Source: Terfezia claveryi
Taxonomy: Eukaryota > Ascomycota > Pezizomycetes > Pezizales > Pezizaceae
Direction: 5' to 3'
DNA: 64,000 bases
Assembly (NCBI GenBank): GCA_015179025.1
Contig: WHUX01000007.1
Coordinates: forward strand, 124,001-188,000
The notes under the pieces are model-generated. The model saw nothing but the letters and a program-made list of their open reading frames with translations. It was not told where the DNA came from and ran no database searches. Positions 1 to 12,081 of the stretch are shown here, piece by piece (position 1 is the stretch's first letter; each line of letters opens with the position of its first letter). A program made the position numbers and the translations under genes.

Positions 1-284
1 ACTTCATCCACTGCCCTACACACACCTCAATTAGAGCTGCCTAAAACCCGGGATACACACGGAATACCCTAACTCGCTCAGGTGCCTGCTCCCGTAGCCT
101 GCGTCCGCTCCCAGGGTTCGGTCAATCCACGGTGGTGTCGACATCCCGTGAACATAGCACAAGCAGATTCATCACTAAACCTACCGAAAACAAAAAAAAG
201 CACTATTTCATTGCCTAGGGGTCTACATTGGCACTCGTGGTCCCTGCCGTAGCCACAAAGGCCCAATTAGAACCTCTCTCGAAG
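1..284. other. 5' flank of the copper-fist gene, no gene seen
   Basis: No reading frame in this stretch resembles a conserved protein on either strand. It probably holds the 5' leader and part of the promoter of the copper-fist regulator that starts at 285. Confidence 0.5.
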
Positions 285-2720
285 ATGCCGATCATTAACG
301 GAGTGAAGTATGCTTGGTAGGTGGCAGACTCGGACCCGGCAATTACCTCTGATTCTAACTATCAACATCAGTGAGCCATGTATGCGTGGGCACAGATCCT
401 CAAAATGCACCCATGAGGATAGGCTATTGGTTCAAGTCAGAAAGCCTGGTAGGCCTCTTAGTAAGTACCCAATCATGATGATGCCCCTTTGAGAACCCTA
501 TTGACACTTGCTTCAAGGTTCATGTCCGCACCTCGCTGTAGGAACTGGTGGTACCACAACATTTGTAGATGCAAATGGAGCCAGATTGGACGATACAACT
601 TCAACACACGGTCATGGGGCAGGAGAAAAGCCCTGTGGGTGCGAGGTCACCAGTCTAGCAATACCAAAAGGTCAGAATCGAGGGAAAGATCTACTAGTAG
701 TTGTATGTCTATATTGATACCTGATGCTAAACACTCTTCTTTAGTTGCCTCATGTGCTTGCTCATTCCCGCAGCCCCCCTCATCCACTACAAAGCCCACC
801 TCCAAAAGTTCATTGTTCGAGTTACGCATTTACCCTCACCAGCACTTCAAAAGCCGGGTATTGAGTCCTCCCACCTCCCCTGTTTCGCCCGTCGCAGTAT
901 GCAGCGCAGCCTCCCAGTCTAGCAGTGGACGGATATCCAAGGTTACGAAAAAGCGAAAAAGTAGTTCAGTAAGTGGAGAGGCTATTATACAGATTGTGGG
1001 CAGGGAATCTTTACTTAAAATTGCTGGTCAGCAAGATGCTATTGAAAACAGGACAATCGCCGAAAGAACTGCAGAGCCTTTGTGCTACGCTGGAGAGGAT
1101 ATTCATCTTACTGGCACGCAATTGAGTAATGAGCATGATTGCATATCCCCAGGGCAAGAATCCGACATTAGGCAGTTCCAAAGTAAAGAAGCGACCACAC
1201 ACCACGACTCACCAAATGCAATTTTTAATAATGCAGCGGTTTGGAGACAGGATAATTCGAGGCCAGAAACTGTCCCTCGACACTCTGCAGCAGATCCAGT
1301 AGCATTTCCGCAGCCCAAGCCTTGTTGCAATGGCTGTGAGTCCAAGCCCGCACAATTGGTACCGGTGGTTGCGCATAACCACCAGCTTCTCAATCAGACA
1401 CAATTGCAAGCCCCATTACCCTGTGGTCTCTCCCAAGTCCATCCCATGTATCATGAATCAATGCAACACATGCAGCCAATTGCTACAACGGTATATACCT
1501 ATCCTAATGGTTATACCACAATCAATAATCCCCTTACTCCGCAGGAGCTAAGAATGCTTCAAGCTACAGGAGCGTGGTCTACTGGTGCATCGGCAGCTTG
1601 GTCAGGGCTTGGTGTAGAGACAATAGGGAATGGTATGGATGCTGAATATGCATGCTCATGTGGCCCTGGATGTGAATGTTTAGGCTGTGCTGCACATCCT
1701 TTCAACACAAGCACGGTGAACTTTGTGAAGGACATGAGAACAATGATGTATAGTGGTCGACATGGTGCCCCTCCTAGAAGACAAAATGCCGTTGCAGAGC
1801 ATTCGACAGCTATTCATGGGGTTCCTCGACAGACATGTTGCGGAGGCGGTACACAGCAAAGTAATACCATGGCGAATCCTGTTTCCTACTTGCATCCAGA
1901 CCTCAATTCACTGCCGGCATCGATGAATTATAGGGCAGTACATAATCATCAGGGTTTCGAGCATATGCCTTCCTCTCATGACCGCATATCACCACCTCAT
2001 CATCATCTGTATGTATCCTCACCTCACTCTCTCCAGCAGCAACAGATTATCGACTCCCTTCAACCAAACAACATACCAACCTCAAATTCGCCTTTATCCC
2101 AACATAGCGTATTTTACCCCACTAATCGGCCGCCCACACCACAGCATACAATCCGGCCACACCACTGTAGACAAACCGCGCCTCTCAGCATTTCGTCACC
2201 TACGTACACCTCGAGTTCTTCACCTGATCCCACCAATGGCGGAGATGACACAGAGACAGAACAAAACACAGTGTCCCCATCTGGGTACTTTCATATTGAT
2301 TACCCCTTAGGACTATGCTCTGATAACGATATGGGATGTTTATGTGGCGATGATTGTGCATGCGTTGACTGTATGCTACATAGGAACAATGTGCCTGATT
2401 TTAGAACCACGGTCAATGGACCTGTCGAACCAGAAGCATCTCCCGCTCAGACTCTTACTAGTGCCAGTGTTAACGCGGAATCAAGAGCGTGCGGTGGTGG
2501 TGGGGCCAACAATTCTGGAAATGGGGTTCAAGCGGGACTGGTGGAAGGGCCCCAGGGACGGGGACTATCGAATGGAGCAACAAACTCCAATCCGCAGCAT
2601 CAGTCGAGCAGCGGACAAGTACCATCAAATATACACCAGAGGCGTCAGATTCATGCGCTCCTTGAAGGGATACATGACCAGGAAATAGTGGATGGGCAGT
2701 CTGTGTACGTCTGGGGGTAA
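285..2720 (+). CDS. MAC1: Copper-fist transcription factor, Mac1/GRISEA/Cuf1 type
   Basis: Copper-sensing nuclear activator expected to switch on high-affinity copper uptake when copper is low. Proposed exons are 285-316, 372-460, 518-702 and 774-2720, giving 750 residues. The start gives the canonical copper-fist opening MPIINGVKYAC, with zinc ligands Cys11, Cys14, Cys23 and His25 and a GRP minor-groove motif at about residues 37-39, followed by SSCPH and a CGC cluster. Two metal-sensing modules of the form C-x-C-x3-C-x-C-x2-C-x2-H lie near residues 396-410 and 624-638, as in Mac1-type activators; Ace1-type factors lack them. The middle is Ser/Pro/His/Gln-rich and low in complexity. The first three introns fall in or just after the DNA-binding domain. 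The third (703-773) was chosen because it is the only good donor/acceptor pair that restores the long downstream frame. Confidence 0.93.
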
Positions 2721-4820
2721 GCTAGTGAGAAACACAATCACAAAGCGACGTATACTGATTTCTTTCATGCTGCGTGAGAAGTTTTGGCGTGTTATGTGCA
2801 GACTCATACCAGGTTTAATGGTTTTGTTTTAGTTCATCTTGTATTAGTCGATACGTCTTTGCTGCATGCCCATCCCACTTCTTCCTTTTGCCCCATTCAT
2901 CCTATGAAATATCATAAAACGGTTCAGGGAAATGCATTTGACTCCGGGTGCATGTTTACGGACAATATTATCTCCAATTTCATGTCTTTGCTTAGTTATT
3001 GGGTACGCAGGCCATGGACCCAGCACCTGGGTAGTTTTTATAGCTACTTCATCCTGGTGTGGTACTATGTACATAATTGGATGTGTATATTCCTCTTTGG
3101 AAGGGGGGGACGGATGAACTTTCAAACATGAGAAGTCTTTGTATATATAGTCATAATTTGGAAGGTTCTGGTACAAAAATGAATATATTATTTTTGTAAT
3201 CTATTCTTGTACAGTACTACTATTGTTTCTTATACTCATTCGGGGTTCTGCTACTGCTTACATTCTTCTATTCTCGTCTCGGGAAGATAATTACACTATT
3301 GTCAGACGCAATTACCTAACTCCCAGCAATGTGATGTCAACTCCCGTGATGCACCCCTCCAAATCGAGTATGGAACTTTGGGAGACGTTCGGCCTTTGTT
3401 ATGCTTTAAAGCATTCACCCCATGGCATCGTACTAGGATTTTGGGATCCTTGCTAGGGAAAGAGGGGGGAGTAATAACTTGATATCAAATTCAGTGCAGA
3501 ACCGTCATACATAGAGTACTATGCATTTGGATATGACGTCATGCGGTAATTGATATGATGTACTGTACGTTACTTCCGTTTATTCATTTTATCACGGCTA
3601 AAATCAGATGAATATTGCAAAAAGTTTGGTTTTGCCTCAGACGAGATATGAACTGGGAGCTTTTCTAACATTGGGAAGGCAGGCTAGGCGGTAGGTTTAT
3701 ATTTCCTGATACATATGAGGGGCGCTGGAGAATTATTTGTGGGTTAAGCTCATGTTAGGTGCCATATTGGTTTGCATCGGGCTGCTTGCTCACCGTGTTT
3801 TTGTTGCATTTGGATGGAAACATATGACGGGTGGAATTATGCGTGTGGTTCATGGAGTTTGTGAGCTTGCTTTGTGGTAAGAGTTTTTTTTTATTTTATT
3901 TTTTTAATGGCAAGCAGGGAATAGTCACATCTGGCTATGTGTTATACCAACCTCCCAATCCCTCACCTCTTTGCGTGGTTGCGAGGTAACTACGGCCATT
4001 TGCAACCATGTGATATATCTGGAGTTCATTACTTGGGCTCATGACATATGTATCGAATTCAAGTAAGCACATTAAAAAAGACAAGCACATGTGTGAGACG
4101 TCGAGTGCTATGAGAAAACTGGCTATGATATGTTTAAGTGAGTCCACAGATCACAGTGGAATTAACAACTCACTAAATAATTGGCAACATAGGCAATGAT
4201 AAGACCTATGCCGATGATGAATACATTCCAATGATCACGGAATATTGAGAAGAAGGCATTATAATAGTGAGCCCACAGATTATAGTGGAATCAACAACTC
4301 ACTAAATAATCGGCGATATAGGCAATGATAATACCGATGATGAATACATTCCAATGATCACGGAATATATATTATTGAGAAGAAGGTAATGAGAGGATAA
4401 ATACATTCCAATGATCACGGAACAAAAGCATAACAATATGTAAAAAGGAGGTTTCACTCATAGGAATACATCGAGTTTAATGTCTGATAGGATGAAAACT
4501 GTTTTTCTTTATTTTATTTTTTTTATGGCAAGGGAGAACAATACAATGTAATATAATATTAACTATGCTTATAATCGGTGGAAAAAAGGGTACCACGATA
4601 TATCATGTATTAAGCGAGAAGCTGAATGGTACTACCTTGTTGGGTAGGTTAGACTTCTAGTGACGTCCTTAGGCTTAGACTTTATCTAGGGGAGAAGACT
4701 CAGAGCATTCCAACACATTCTCACCCTTACAGCGTATAGTATATCACTAGGTATACCACTACTACTCCACCAAAAGATTCACAAATCCATCTTGAATCCA
4801 GCCCGTGTCCAGTCCTCAAC
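2721..4820. other. 2.1-kb intergenic region, AT-rich
   Basis: It holds the 3' end of the copper-fist gene and the upstream region of the HNH gene. No conserved protein was recognised in six frames. The one structured element is a tandem repeat at 4141-4422, listed separately. Confidence 0.6.
4141..4422. repeat. Diverged tandem repeat, period about 129 bp, 2.2 copies
   Basis: A first unit starts at 4141 and a second at 4270. They share most positions, including ACAACTCACTAAATAAT, a TAGGCAATGATAA block and the 20-mer ATTCCAATGATCACGGAATA. A third, truncated copy of the last block ends at 4422. The copies differ by substitutions and small indels, so the duplication is not recent. No ORF or transposon termini were recognised. 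Confidence 0.8.
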
Positions 4821-6172
4821 ATGCCCCACGATCAGTACCCACGCCTTTTGCCCCCCAGTGCACTCCGACCCTCCCCTCTGGCCCCACTAGAACTGCCACT
4901 AAGAACCCACATAACGACTACCCTGAAGCGGGTTCCGGTGGAAACAACCAGGGTTTTCCAAGCACTATGTAATTATAACCTCCTGGCTCATGCTAGCAAT
5001 GAGGACCGCCAGTACGTCAACGGGTTATTACGAAATGCTTCGGCAAGGGATCTCACCCGATTAGGGGAACAGTTTTCAAGAGCGGTGAGACAATGTAAGC
5101 GTTGAATATCCCCACTCGCCAGCAATAGATCAGCTGACATATCAATAGGGCAAGCTCTAGGTGGTAGGAGCAGCGGTTCATCAGCAAGTTGGACAGCAAG
5201 TGGCACAGCAACGCTGAAATCTACAGCGGCAGCTAACATGGTATGGTAACTTTGCATCAGCCAGCTTCATATGAGGAACACTTGCTAATAATAGCTATCC
5301 ATAACAGGCCAGGGAACGGGATAATCACATGTGTGTTGTATCTGTATCATCCGACCCAGAGGTAGCCCACATCGTCCCTTATTCAATTGGAAGGGACCCG
5401 AGGGTGTTGGAAGAAGCGAAGCCAGATGTCTTCCAATTCCTAACATTCCTGGCCGGTCCATCGGTTGTCAGGCAGCTGAAGAAATATCTGCTCAATTCAA
5501 CTGATGCAAGGGGACAGACAAGAATCAATAGATTGGAAAACCTAATCTGTTTGAGCCCCGACAATCATAATAGGTTTGGACGCGGATTGTTTGTTTTGGA
5601 ACCTGTGGGGGATCCACTTGCCGGGCTCGGGGATGATGGGCAGTTATGGTCTTATGAAGTGAAATTTTCTTGGTTCCCTCAAAATAAACCCCCGCAAGCT
5701 ACTAGGCAAGCTCTTTTCTAACAACAGTTTGGACACAGCTAATATGGTGGATAGAAGGTGGGACTTGACTCAGGTGTTGGACCCTGGGGTCCAACAGCTT
5801 GAGGAAGAGGACGAGACCATCGCCAACGCTGTACTATACCGCAGGCGTCGACAGCTTCGGGCGCGAGTACGACAGGGGCGGGATGCAAACTCCTTCTCAG
5901 TTGAGACAGGCCTTGTGTTCCCACTAACTACAACTGACCCTGTCACCCATCCGTTACCTCATCCAGACCTGCTGGTTCTACATGCAGCTGTAATGAGGGT
6001 AGTGAGAGCAGCAGGAGCATCCATCACACCAGAAATGGGCGATTGGGCTTTCGATGACGATGGAAGTGACACACCCGTTCTAGAAGGTGTCCAAGAGGAC
6101 CTCTCCTATACTCTGAGGGAGTATTTGAATGACGTGAGTGGGACAGTGTCCGACGATCATATGCCGAGATAG
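4821..6172 (+). CDS. HNH-endonuclease-domain protein (fungal HNH_2 type)
   Basis: Predicted metal-dependent HNH nuclease-domain protein of a family widespread in filamentous ascomycetes; its cellular role is unknown. Proposed exons are 4821-5094, 5149-5240, 5308-5693 and 5755-6172, giving 389 residues. The HNH core starts at about residue 123 with ARERDNHMCVVS, then EVAHIVPYS (metal-binding His) and ENLICLSPDNHNRFGRGLF (Asn/His part of the motif). After it comes the C-terminal block typical of these proteins: FPLTTTDPVTHPLPHPDLL, followed by a helical VMRVVRAAGAS segment. The first two introns keep phase exactly. The last junction is uncertain: frame continuity needs an intron of length 3n+1, and the best fit is a GC-AG intron at 5694-5754. 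The gene stands alone on its strand. No signal peptide is evident, so it is probably intracellular. Confidence 0.82.
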
Positions 6173-7356
6173 AACCTCGAGCTTGTTGAGCCTCGCTTCC
6201 TGATCTCAATTCATGGCAATTAGTTTCTTTTTCTTCTCATAATGGTAACGTGGTGGTCAATTCTTAAACGGGTAATGGTAACCCAGGTTATACAATGCCT
6301 TGGCATGACAAAACTAGCCCCAATAGAGCACAACCGCAAATTTTCAATTGACCAGTAACGTATCTTTAGTCAGCTCGATATCACAACTACATACCACCAC
6401 GACGGCTTTCCTGATTCTCTTTCATCCAACATACAAGCCGCTCCATCTCTTCCTTTGTCCAGTTCCGCTGGCGAGGAAGTTTTTGACTATTAGAGGGCAT
6501 AGGGCTTTCGCTGTTCGGTAGGGCTTTCGCTGTTCGGTAGTGCTTTCGCTGTTCGGTAGGGCTTTCGCTGTTCGGTGGGGATTTCGCTGTTCAGTAAGTA
6601 GGTATTTTGCTGTTCGGTAGGGCTTTCGCTGTTCAGTGGGTATTTGGCTGGGCGATGGTTGTCTCACCCAACTTTAACGTAACCCAGACCTCGTTACCGC
6701 ACAACCATGAATACCTACCTACCCCCTTGCACTCACTTGCTCTCCTTGGGTAGCTACTCATCGGAAACCTGGCACTGACGTCTAGCACATCTTAATGAAG
6801 GTGATATTACTCGACTTGCAAAAGTATCTGCAGAAGACATTCATATCGATCATAAAAGCCATCATCGTCATCATATCTGTATTCCTTGACTTCAAGGCAA
6901 GCTGAAAAGTACTAGTGGTCATTTCCGCAAAGTGACAACAAACCGGTCACATTTAACAAACTACTTTACATCTACAATACAAATCCCCAAACTTTGCCTT
7001 ACTTGGTTGCATATCAGGCTCGAAATTTTCGAAAACCGCATAATACTCAAAGTCGCATGCATGGAATACTTGTGGATTGCTTGAATGCCACAGGGACTAA
7101 TGCAGGCCAGGTAGTCGCATAGATATGGAGATTCCATATATTACGTTGTAAGAAGGATTAACCACGTCATTATTATTTTTCTTATTGGAGTTATCGGAGG
7201 TTTATTACTTTCTTGCTTGTAGGTTTCACTTGTTATATATGAATAGAATTAAGATGTCTCTAGTTAATTTTATATTGTATTATAAGTTACGAGTTAGGGA
7301 TACCTGGGTATCAGTATCGTTGTGTATGTATATGCCGCGGCTACTTATTAGGTAAC
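6173..7356. other. Intergenic region between the HNH gene and the permease
   Basis: Convergent 3' flanks of the HNH gene (plus) and the NCS1 permease (minus). It contains the minisatellite at 6501-6650. No conserved protein or RNA gene was recognised in the rest. Confidence 0.6.
6501..6650. repeat. 19-bp minisatellite, about 7 copies
   Basis: Direct repeats of a unit close to AGGGCTTTCGCTGTTCGGT. The first four copies are contiguous, with one substitution in copy 3. They are followed by diverged copies interrupted by a short AAGTAGGT insert, and the array fades out in GGGTATTTGGCTG. An open frame across the minus strand is a product of the repeat and not a gene. The copies are contiguous, so this is not a CRISPR array. 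Confidence 0.9.
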
Positions 7357-9604
7357 CTAAGGAAGTGAGGATTTCTCGTGTGGAGAAGGGGCATCTCCTG
7401 TACTCAAGCTCCCCGCATCCTCGCTCTCCGCAAGTGTAATATCCGTAATTTCCTCTCCCACCTCCATCCACTCATCGGGGACTGCTGGGATCGGGGAGAG
7501 TTTACACAAAGTCCAGTATATCCCCGAAGAGACAATAAACCCCCCAAAGAAGTTGACTCGATAGAGGTATGTTGCACCAATGGGGACCCTGGATCTCCCA
7601 ATTTCGCCAACAAAGCCAACGACGTTAATGAGGATCCCAGCGATGTATGCTGCATATGCCCGCCAGTGGACACCGTATGTGAAGAAATAAGGACCCGTTT
7701 TCCGCGCGGAGTAGAGAGCTTGGATGTCAAGGTACCCTTTGCGGACAAAGTAGTAATCTGAAATAAGCACCCCTGCAATTGAGGAGAGGAAGACAGAGTA
7801 GGAGGATAGGTATAGTGTGAACTTGTTGGATGATGAGAGGAGGTTCCATGGGCACATAGCCAGGCCTACAGCTGCGCAGATGTAGCCTCCACGACGGATA
7901 TTGATAAATCTTGGGAGGAGGGCAGTCATGTCAGTTCCAGCGGAGATCGAGTTCGCGGCGATGTTAGTACCCAATTGAGCAAGAGCAAATGCAAGCGCAA
8001 TGAAGAATACACCAGCACGGTCTCCAGAATTGCCATTGTCGAGGAACCGGCCAAGGAGCTCCAGAGGGTTCCAAATAGGTTTGTCGTAAATAATGGATGA
8101 GGAAGATGAGACGATAATACCGATGAAGGAGGTAAATGCGAAACCTGTGGGGATAGTGATGAGTTGTGACCAAAAGGCGTCTTTTGGCTTAATGGCAAAA
8201 CGGGAGAAATCAGGATCTATGCCAGGTCCCAATTAGCCCCAAAACTCTCAAGAGTCAAGCTTAGAAGAACGACTAACCATTGACAATTAAAGTAGAAAAG
8301 TTTGCAATGGAGCTCATTACACCACTGACGAACGCCCATGCAAGATCACTCCCTTCAGCGGTATGCTTTTGCTTCACGATCGGTCCCAAGCCTCCAGCTC
8401 GCCGGATAGACCACCCAAAGAAAGCAAATCCAGCAATTGGCACGACATAGGCCTTCACAGTGAAGAGGTGCCTAATCTGATGGACGGGGAACCAAATTGC
8501 TGGAAGGGAGAGGAACCAGAAGAGGAAAAATGATACATAGTCTCTTGTGTTTGTCCCAGAAGACTCTGACATGGTGTTAGGGAGGGTGGCATAGGAAGGC
8601 CATATCGATCGGATCATCAGGTAAACGCAGGACCCTCCTATCCATGTCTGCGTACCGTACCAGATGCAAGCCTAAGCCACTCCTTAGAAGAGATACATAT
8701 TTTTTTCAAGAAGTAGATTCTTACCATGCCCGCCCGGTTGAGCACAGGCCACAAATTTCCCCATATCCCAAAACTGCTTCGAGCAACAACAGGGAAACCA
8801 ATGTGATAAACCGCACCAATCCGTCCAGTCGCGCAAATGAAACACCCAGCAACGAAATATCCCATCCAAACACTAATTCATCGATACAGTTAGCAAATTA
8901 GGACCGCACATGCCCCAGAGACGGAATCATACCATAGCCAAGACTGCCACCACGATAAGCCCGAAACAATCATAGATGAGGAAATCATCCATGTATTCTA
9001 AATATCTCCATGTCAGTACTTCCACCAACAGAAGTGCGTCCAGATAAACTCACGATATTGAAGGAATCGGCAACCCAAAATCCCACAAAATTCCATGGTC
9101 CCCATGTACGCCTCGCCGGTTCAACTGAATTGGAGTCAACAACATACTAGCTATTTCACTGCTCAAATGGAAAATAGGACGTTTGACCAGCATCCCCTAC
9201 AAGCCCACAACGGCGGCTAGGGCGGTGGCACTTGCAAGAGCATTCAGAGCGCGCTGTGCTTAATACGATAAGAATTTCAGCGCCATACCAGGTTTTAGAT
9301 CGTGATTTATCAACATCAATTGAGAATTCGACAACCCCGGCTCATGGTCCGTCTCCAGCTTCTTTAGAAATTTGCCAAAAGTCATCTTGCCTTCCAATTC
9401 TCCCGCCACGGGTAGTGAATAGCTATCTGGTAGATTTAGTGCGCCAAATTCTCTCCTTTTGTGTTCCCGAGGCGTCCAGAGGCTCCGGTTCTCGTACTGC
9501 AGAAGTGGACGTTCTTCGTTGTAAATGTCTTCTGCTGTTGGTGAACCCGGACGTAGTCCTGCTTGGGAGGAAGACGAGGAAGAGTATGAAGAACCGTAGA
9601 TCAT
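7357..9604 (-). CDS. NCS1-family permease (uracil/uridine/allantoin/hydantoin type)
   Basis: Plasma-membrane proton symporter of the nucleobase:cation symporter-1 family (Fur/Dal4/Fui1 branch). Proposed exons on the minus strand: 9604-9289, 9124-9054, 8997-8933, 8872-8725, 8671-8278 and 8216-7357, giving 617 residues with all phases consistent. Family landmarks in order: LINHDLKPVEPARRTWGPWN, FWVADSFNINTWMISSSMIV, SGLSWWQSWLCVWMGYF, FPVVARSSFGIWG, WYGTQTWIGG, then NDPDFSRF and FVRKGYLDIQALY near the end. About twelve hydrophobic segments are expected. The tail is acidic and Ser-rich. The first ATG after an in-frame stop is at 9604; an extra upstream exon cannot be excluded. Exact substrate cannot be read from sequence. 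The divergent hydantoin-racemase-like neighbour and AGATAAG sites between them favour allantoin, hydantoin or uracil under nitrogen control. Confidence 0.92.
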
Positions 9605-10251
9605 TGGATTAAGTGCTGCACGAGCCTGTCGATTTATATCCTCCCACACAATTTACAAGGCAGAGGTTCGCCTATCCACTAGATTGATACCAATAATAGT
9701 GATGAATTTCCTATTAACTAGGAGAGCTGCAAGTAGAGCGTTATGCAGTATCAGCATGGGCTGCACAGGGGTCCAACGATGGGCATCGTTAAGTTGCCCG
9801 TTATCACCCTTCGCTCCGCTCTGCGCCCGGCAAATGAAGATGCGAAAGCGGTTGTAGGGGAAGAGCCGTGAAACACTTACACAACTGCACCGAACCCAGT
9901 GTCAACTTCTGCCGTCTTAGACGATAATTATGGGGGGAAGTTCCCTCCGGCGTACAATCGATATGTCGGTTGGTAATAGCTCTTGCGCGGTGGAGTGGGA
10001 TCGGGACTTTTTGGAGAACTACTTGAAGAGGGCTGGCCAAGTTGGATAGAAGTAGAAGTGAATTTGATTGATTCTCCGTAGTCTGGTTGCACAACCCCTC
10101 GGAACTCCGAACCTTCTATGCCAGCTCAATATAAAGTCTCACCCAAATATTCCCCCCGCCTGGAAGATTAACGTTGATTCGCCTTTCGACAACACAGCAA
10201 CTATAAAGTCAGATGGACACCTGGGAAAAGGTTCTGCGCTCGCGTGCCTGG

Positions 10252-10284
10252 CTTATCTCTACCTAGTAAGAACATTGCTTATCT
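10252..10284 (-). promoter_or_regulatory. Two candidate GATA-factor (AreA/NIT2-type) sites
   Basis: CTTATCT at 10252-10258 and at 10278-10284 reads AGATAAG on the minus strand. HGATAR pairs are the established binding sites of fungal nitrogen regulators of the AreA/NIT2/Gln3 type. They lie about 650 bp upstream of the permease start. Function is inferred from sequence and context only. Confidence 0.4.
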
Positions 10285-12074
10285 TTGCCCACGTAAGGTG
10301 TAATATGATCCCCATGACGTCTGTATGTGTGGGGGAGCACAAGTGGTGGGGGATGACATAGCAAGAGGGGGAAAGATACTGAGGGCATCAGCAAAATAGT
10401 AGAGTCCGTATTTAGCTTCTGCGGTCATTACAGGCCGCGACTGGCTTCTCCTGACTACTTCTCCTGAAGAGCACGGCGTGTCTGTGAAAGATCAAAAATC
10501 CCCAGTAGAGAGCTATGCAAAGTTCAGAGAGCTTACACGCCAATGCCAGCCAGTCATTCCCGGGGATGCCCGACGATTTAATATGGCTTAACCGAGGATT
10601 CTGTTCGGCATCCCCTGCCTCCAAGACTTCTCACAACTTCTCAACCCGAGAGATATGATGCAGCCGATACGGATTCGGGCTGCTTTATCGCATTACTCGA
10701 TCATATCGAGTCAGCAACCAGACCGTGATCCAACATTTTCCAAACTAAACCAGTCTCGGAAACGGTAGTCTGGTTGGCACAACAGCCCCGCCTAACACTC
10801 ATATCCTTGTGATATTTCTCAACTGAAGCATATTTCTTTAACCAACTGAAGCTCCCCAGTACTGCCTTTTACTCTCCTGTGGACCCCTCCGGCCGTTCAG
10901 GGTACGTTACTATCATCAATAGGCCAGAGAATTTCCAACAACCATACAACGAAGAGTTTCTCAAAATCGTGGTTGGGTATCATTCTGTCAGTGATATTGC
11001 AGCTGACAAGTAAGCTGACCACAAGACCTGCCTGCTCATTAGTCTCAGACAAAAGGGTACTTGATCGAGAATTCTACTGCTTCTATTACTGGCTCTGCAA
11101 AGACTCTTAAAAGCTGTATGTTTATGCTTCTTGAGACTGTGGTATTAAGCAATAACCTTATAGCATGGGGGTCGGCGGATTTCGAGCAATATTTTCATTC
11201 TCTAATTCCTATACATCTGTATATATCATTCCATCTATACATTTCTACTGGGTGCGAGACTATCTCTTCTGACGTGATATGCTGCTTTTCATCCCTATCT
11301 TTGCAGAAGACCGTCATGTTAGCAAGATTCAAACAACCCGAGAGTAAACAATCTCGTAACAGGCAAGCAACGAAGGTAGGAGTAATTCATATCAGATAGG
11401 AGCGAAAGATGGTAAGAGTGTCGTTCAGCAGGAGTAATAGCTCCCTCAGGTGAACTATGCTTAATTGGTGTGTATCATCATGCTATGATGCTGTGGGTCC
11501 CACTATTCTATCATCGGGAAGATGCTAGTAGTGGGGTGGTGGGTAATGATGAAAAGCACGGGGAGGATAAAGTACCTGTTAGCAAGAGAATGTCGGACTG
11601 GCTCGATAGGCGAATAAGTGTCCCCACTGGAGAATTGGTGGGTGCACGATGATGTATGAAGACAACTGTTACTGTTGAAAATCTAATCTTTGGAGAACAA
11701 TTTATGTGGGGCCAGAAATTGTTGTGAACCCTAAGCCTGCCAAGCCCGAACGACACGAGCAGCAACAGCCACGATTGACAGCTCAGCCACGATAGCCAAC
11801 CAGTAGCCCCACAGCCGCGAGCTGAAACCCTGGCTTGGTTGATCGCGGCGTGCAAAACCAATTGGAGATACCTAGACCCTCCTCATTAAAGCTAACTCGT
11901 ATAGCCAGCCGTTCGCTATGCCACTTTAGTAACGAGTGTCCAGGACAATATTTAAGGCTTTCTCACTCGGCTCCAGACCTTTCATCAACACCTGAATCTC
12001 AATACTCAAGTAAAGACCAAGCACCACACAAAAGTAACCCGGTAAGCACAAACGTCCAGCTTCCCACATTCTAC

Positions 12075-12081
12075 AGATAAG
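12075..12081 (+). promoter_or_regulatory. Candidate GATA-factor site upstream of the racemase
   Basis: A single AGATAAG lies about 780 bp upstream of the Dcg1-like start codon, in the same orientation as the gene. Together with the pair near 10.26 kb it is consistent with nitrogen-catabolite control, but a single 7-mer occurs often by chance. Confidence 0.3.

Noticed and set aside
703..744. 42-bp intron in the copper-fist gene ending at TTTAG
   Set aside because: It leaves the frame unchanged and runs into a stop at about 860. The 71-bp intron ending at 773 joins the long frame.
6501..6650. Possible CRISPR-like array
   Set aside because: Units are contiguous without unique spacers, and the DNA is eukaryotic.
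6422..6667. Minus-strand frame with repeated RTAKALPNS-like units
   Set aside because: Product of the 19-bp minisatellite; no start context or homology.
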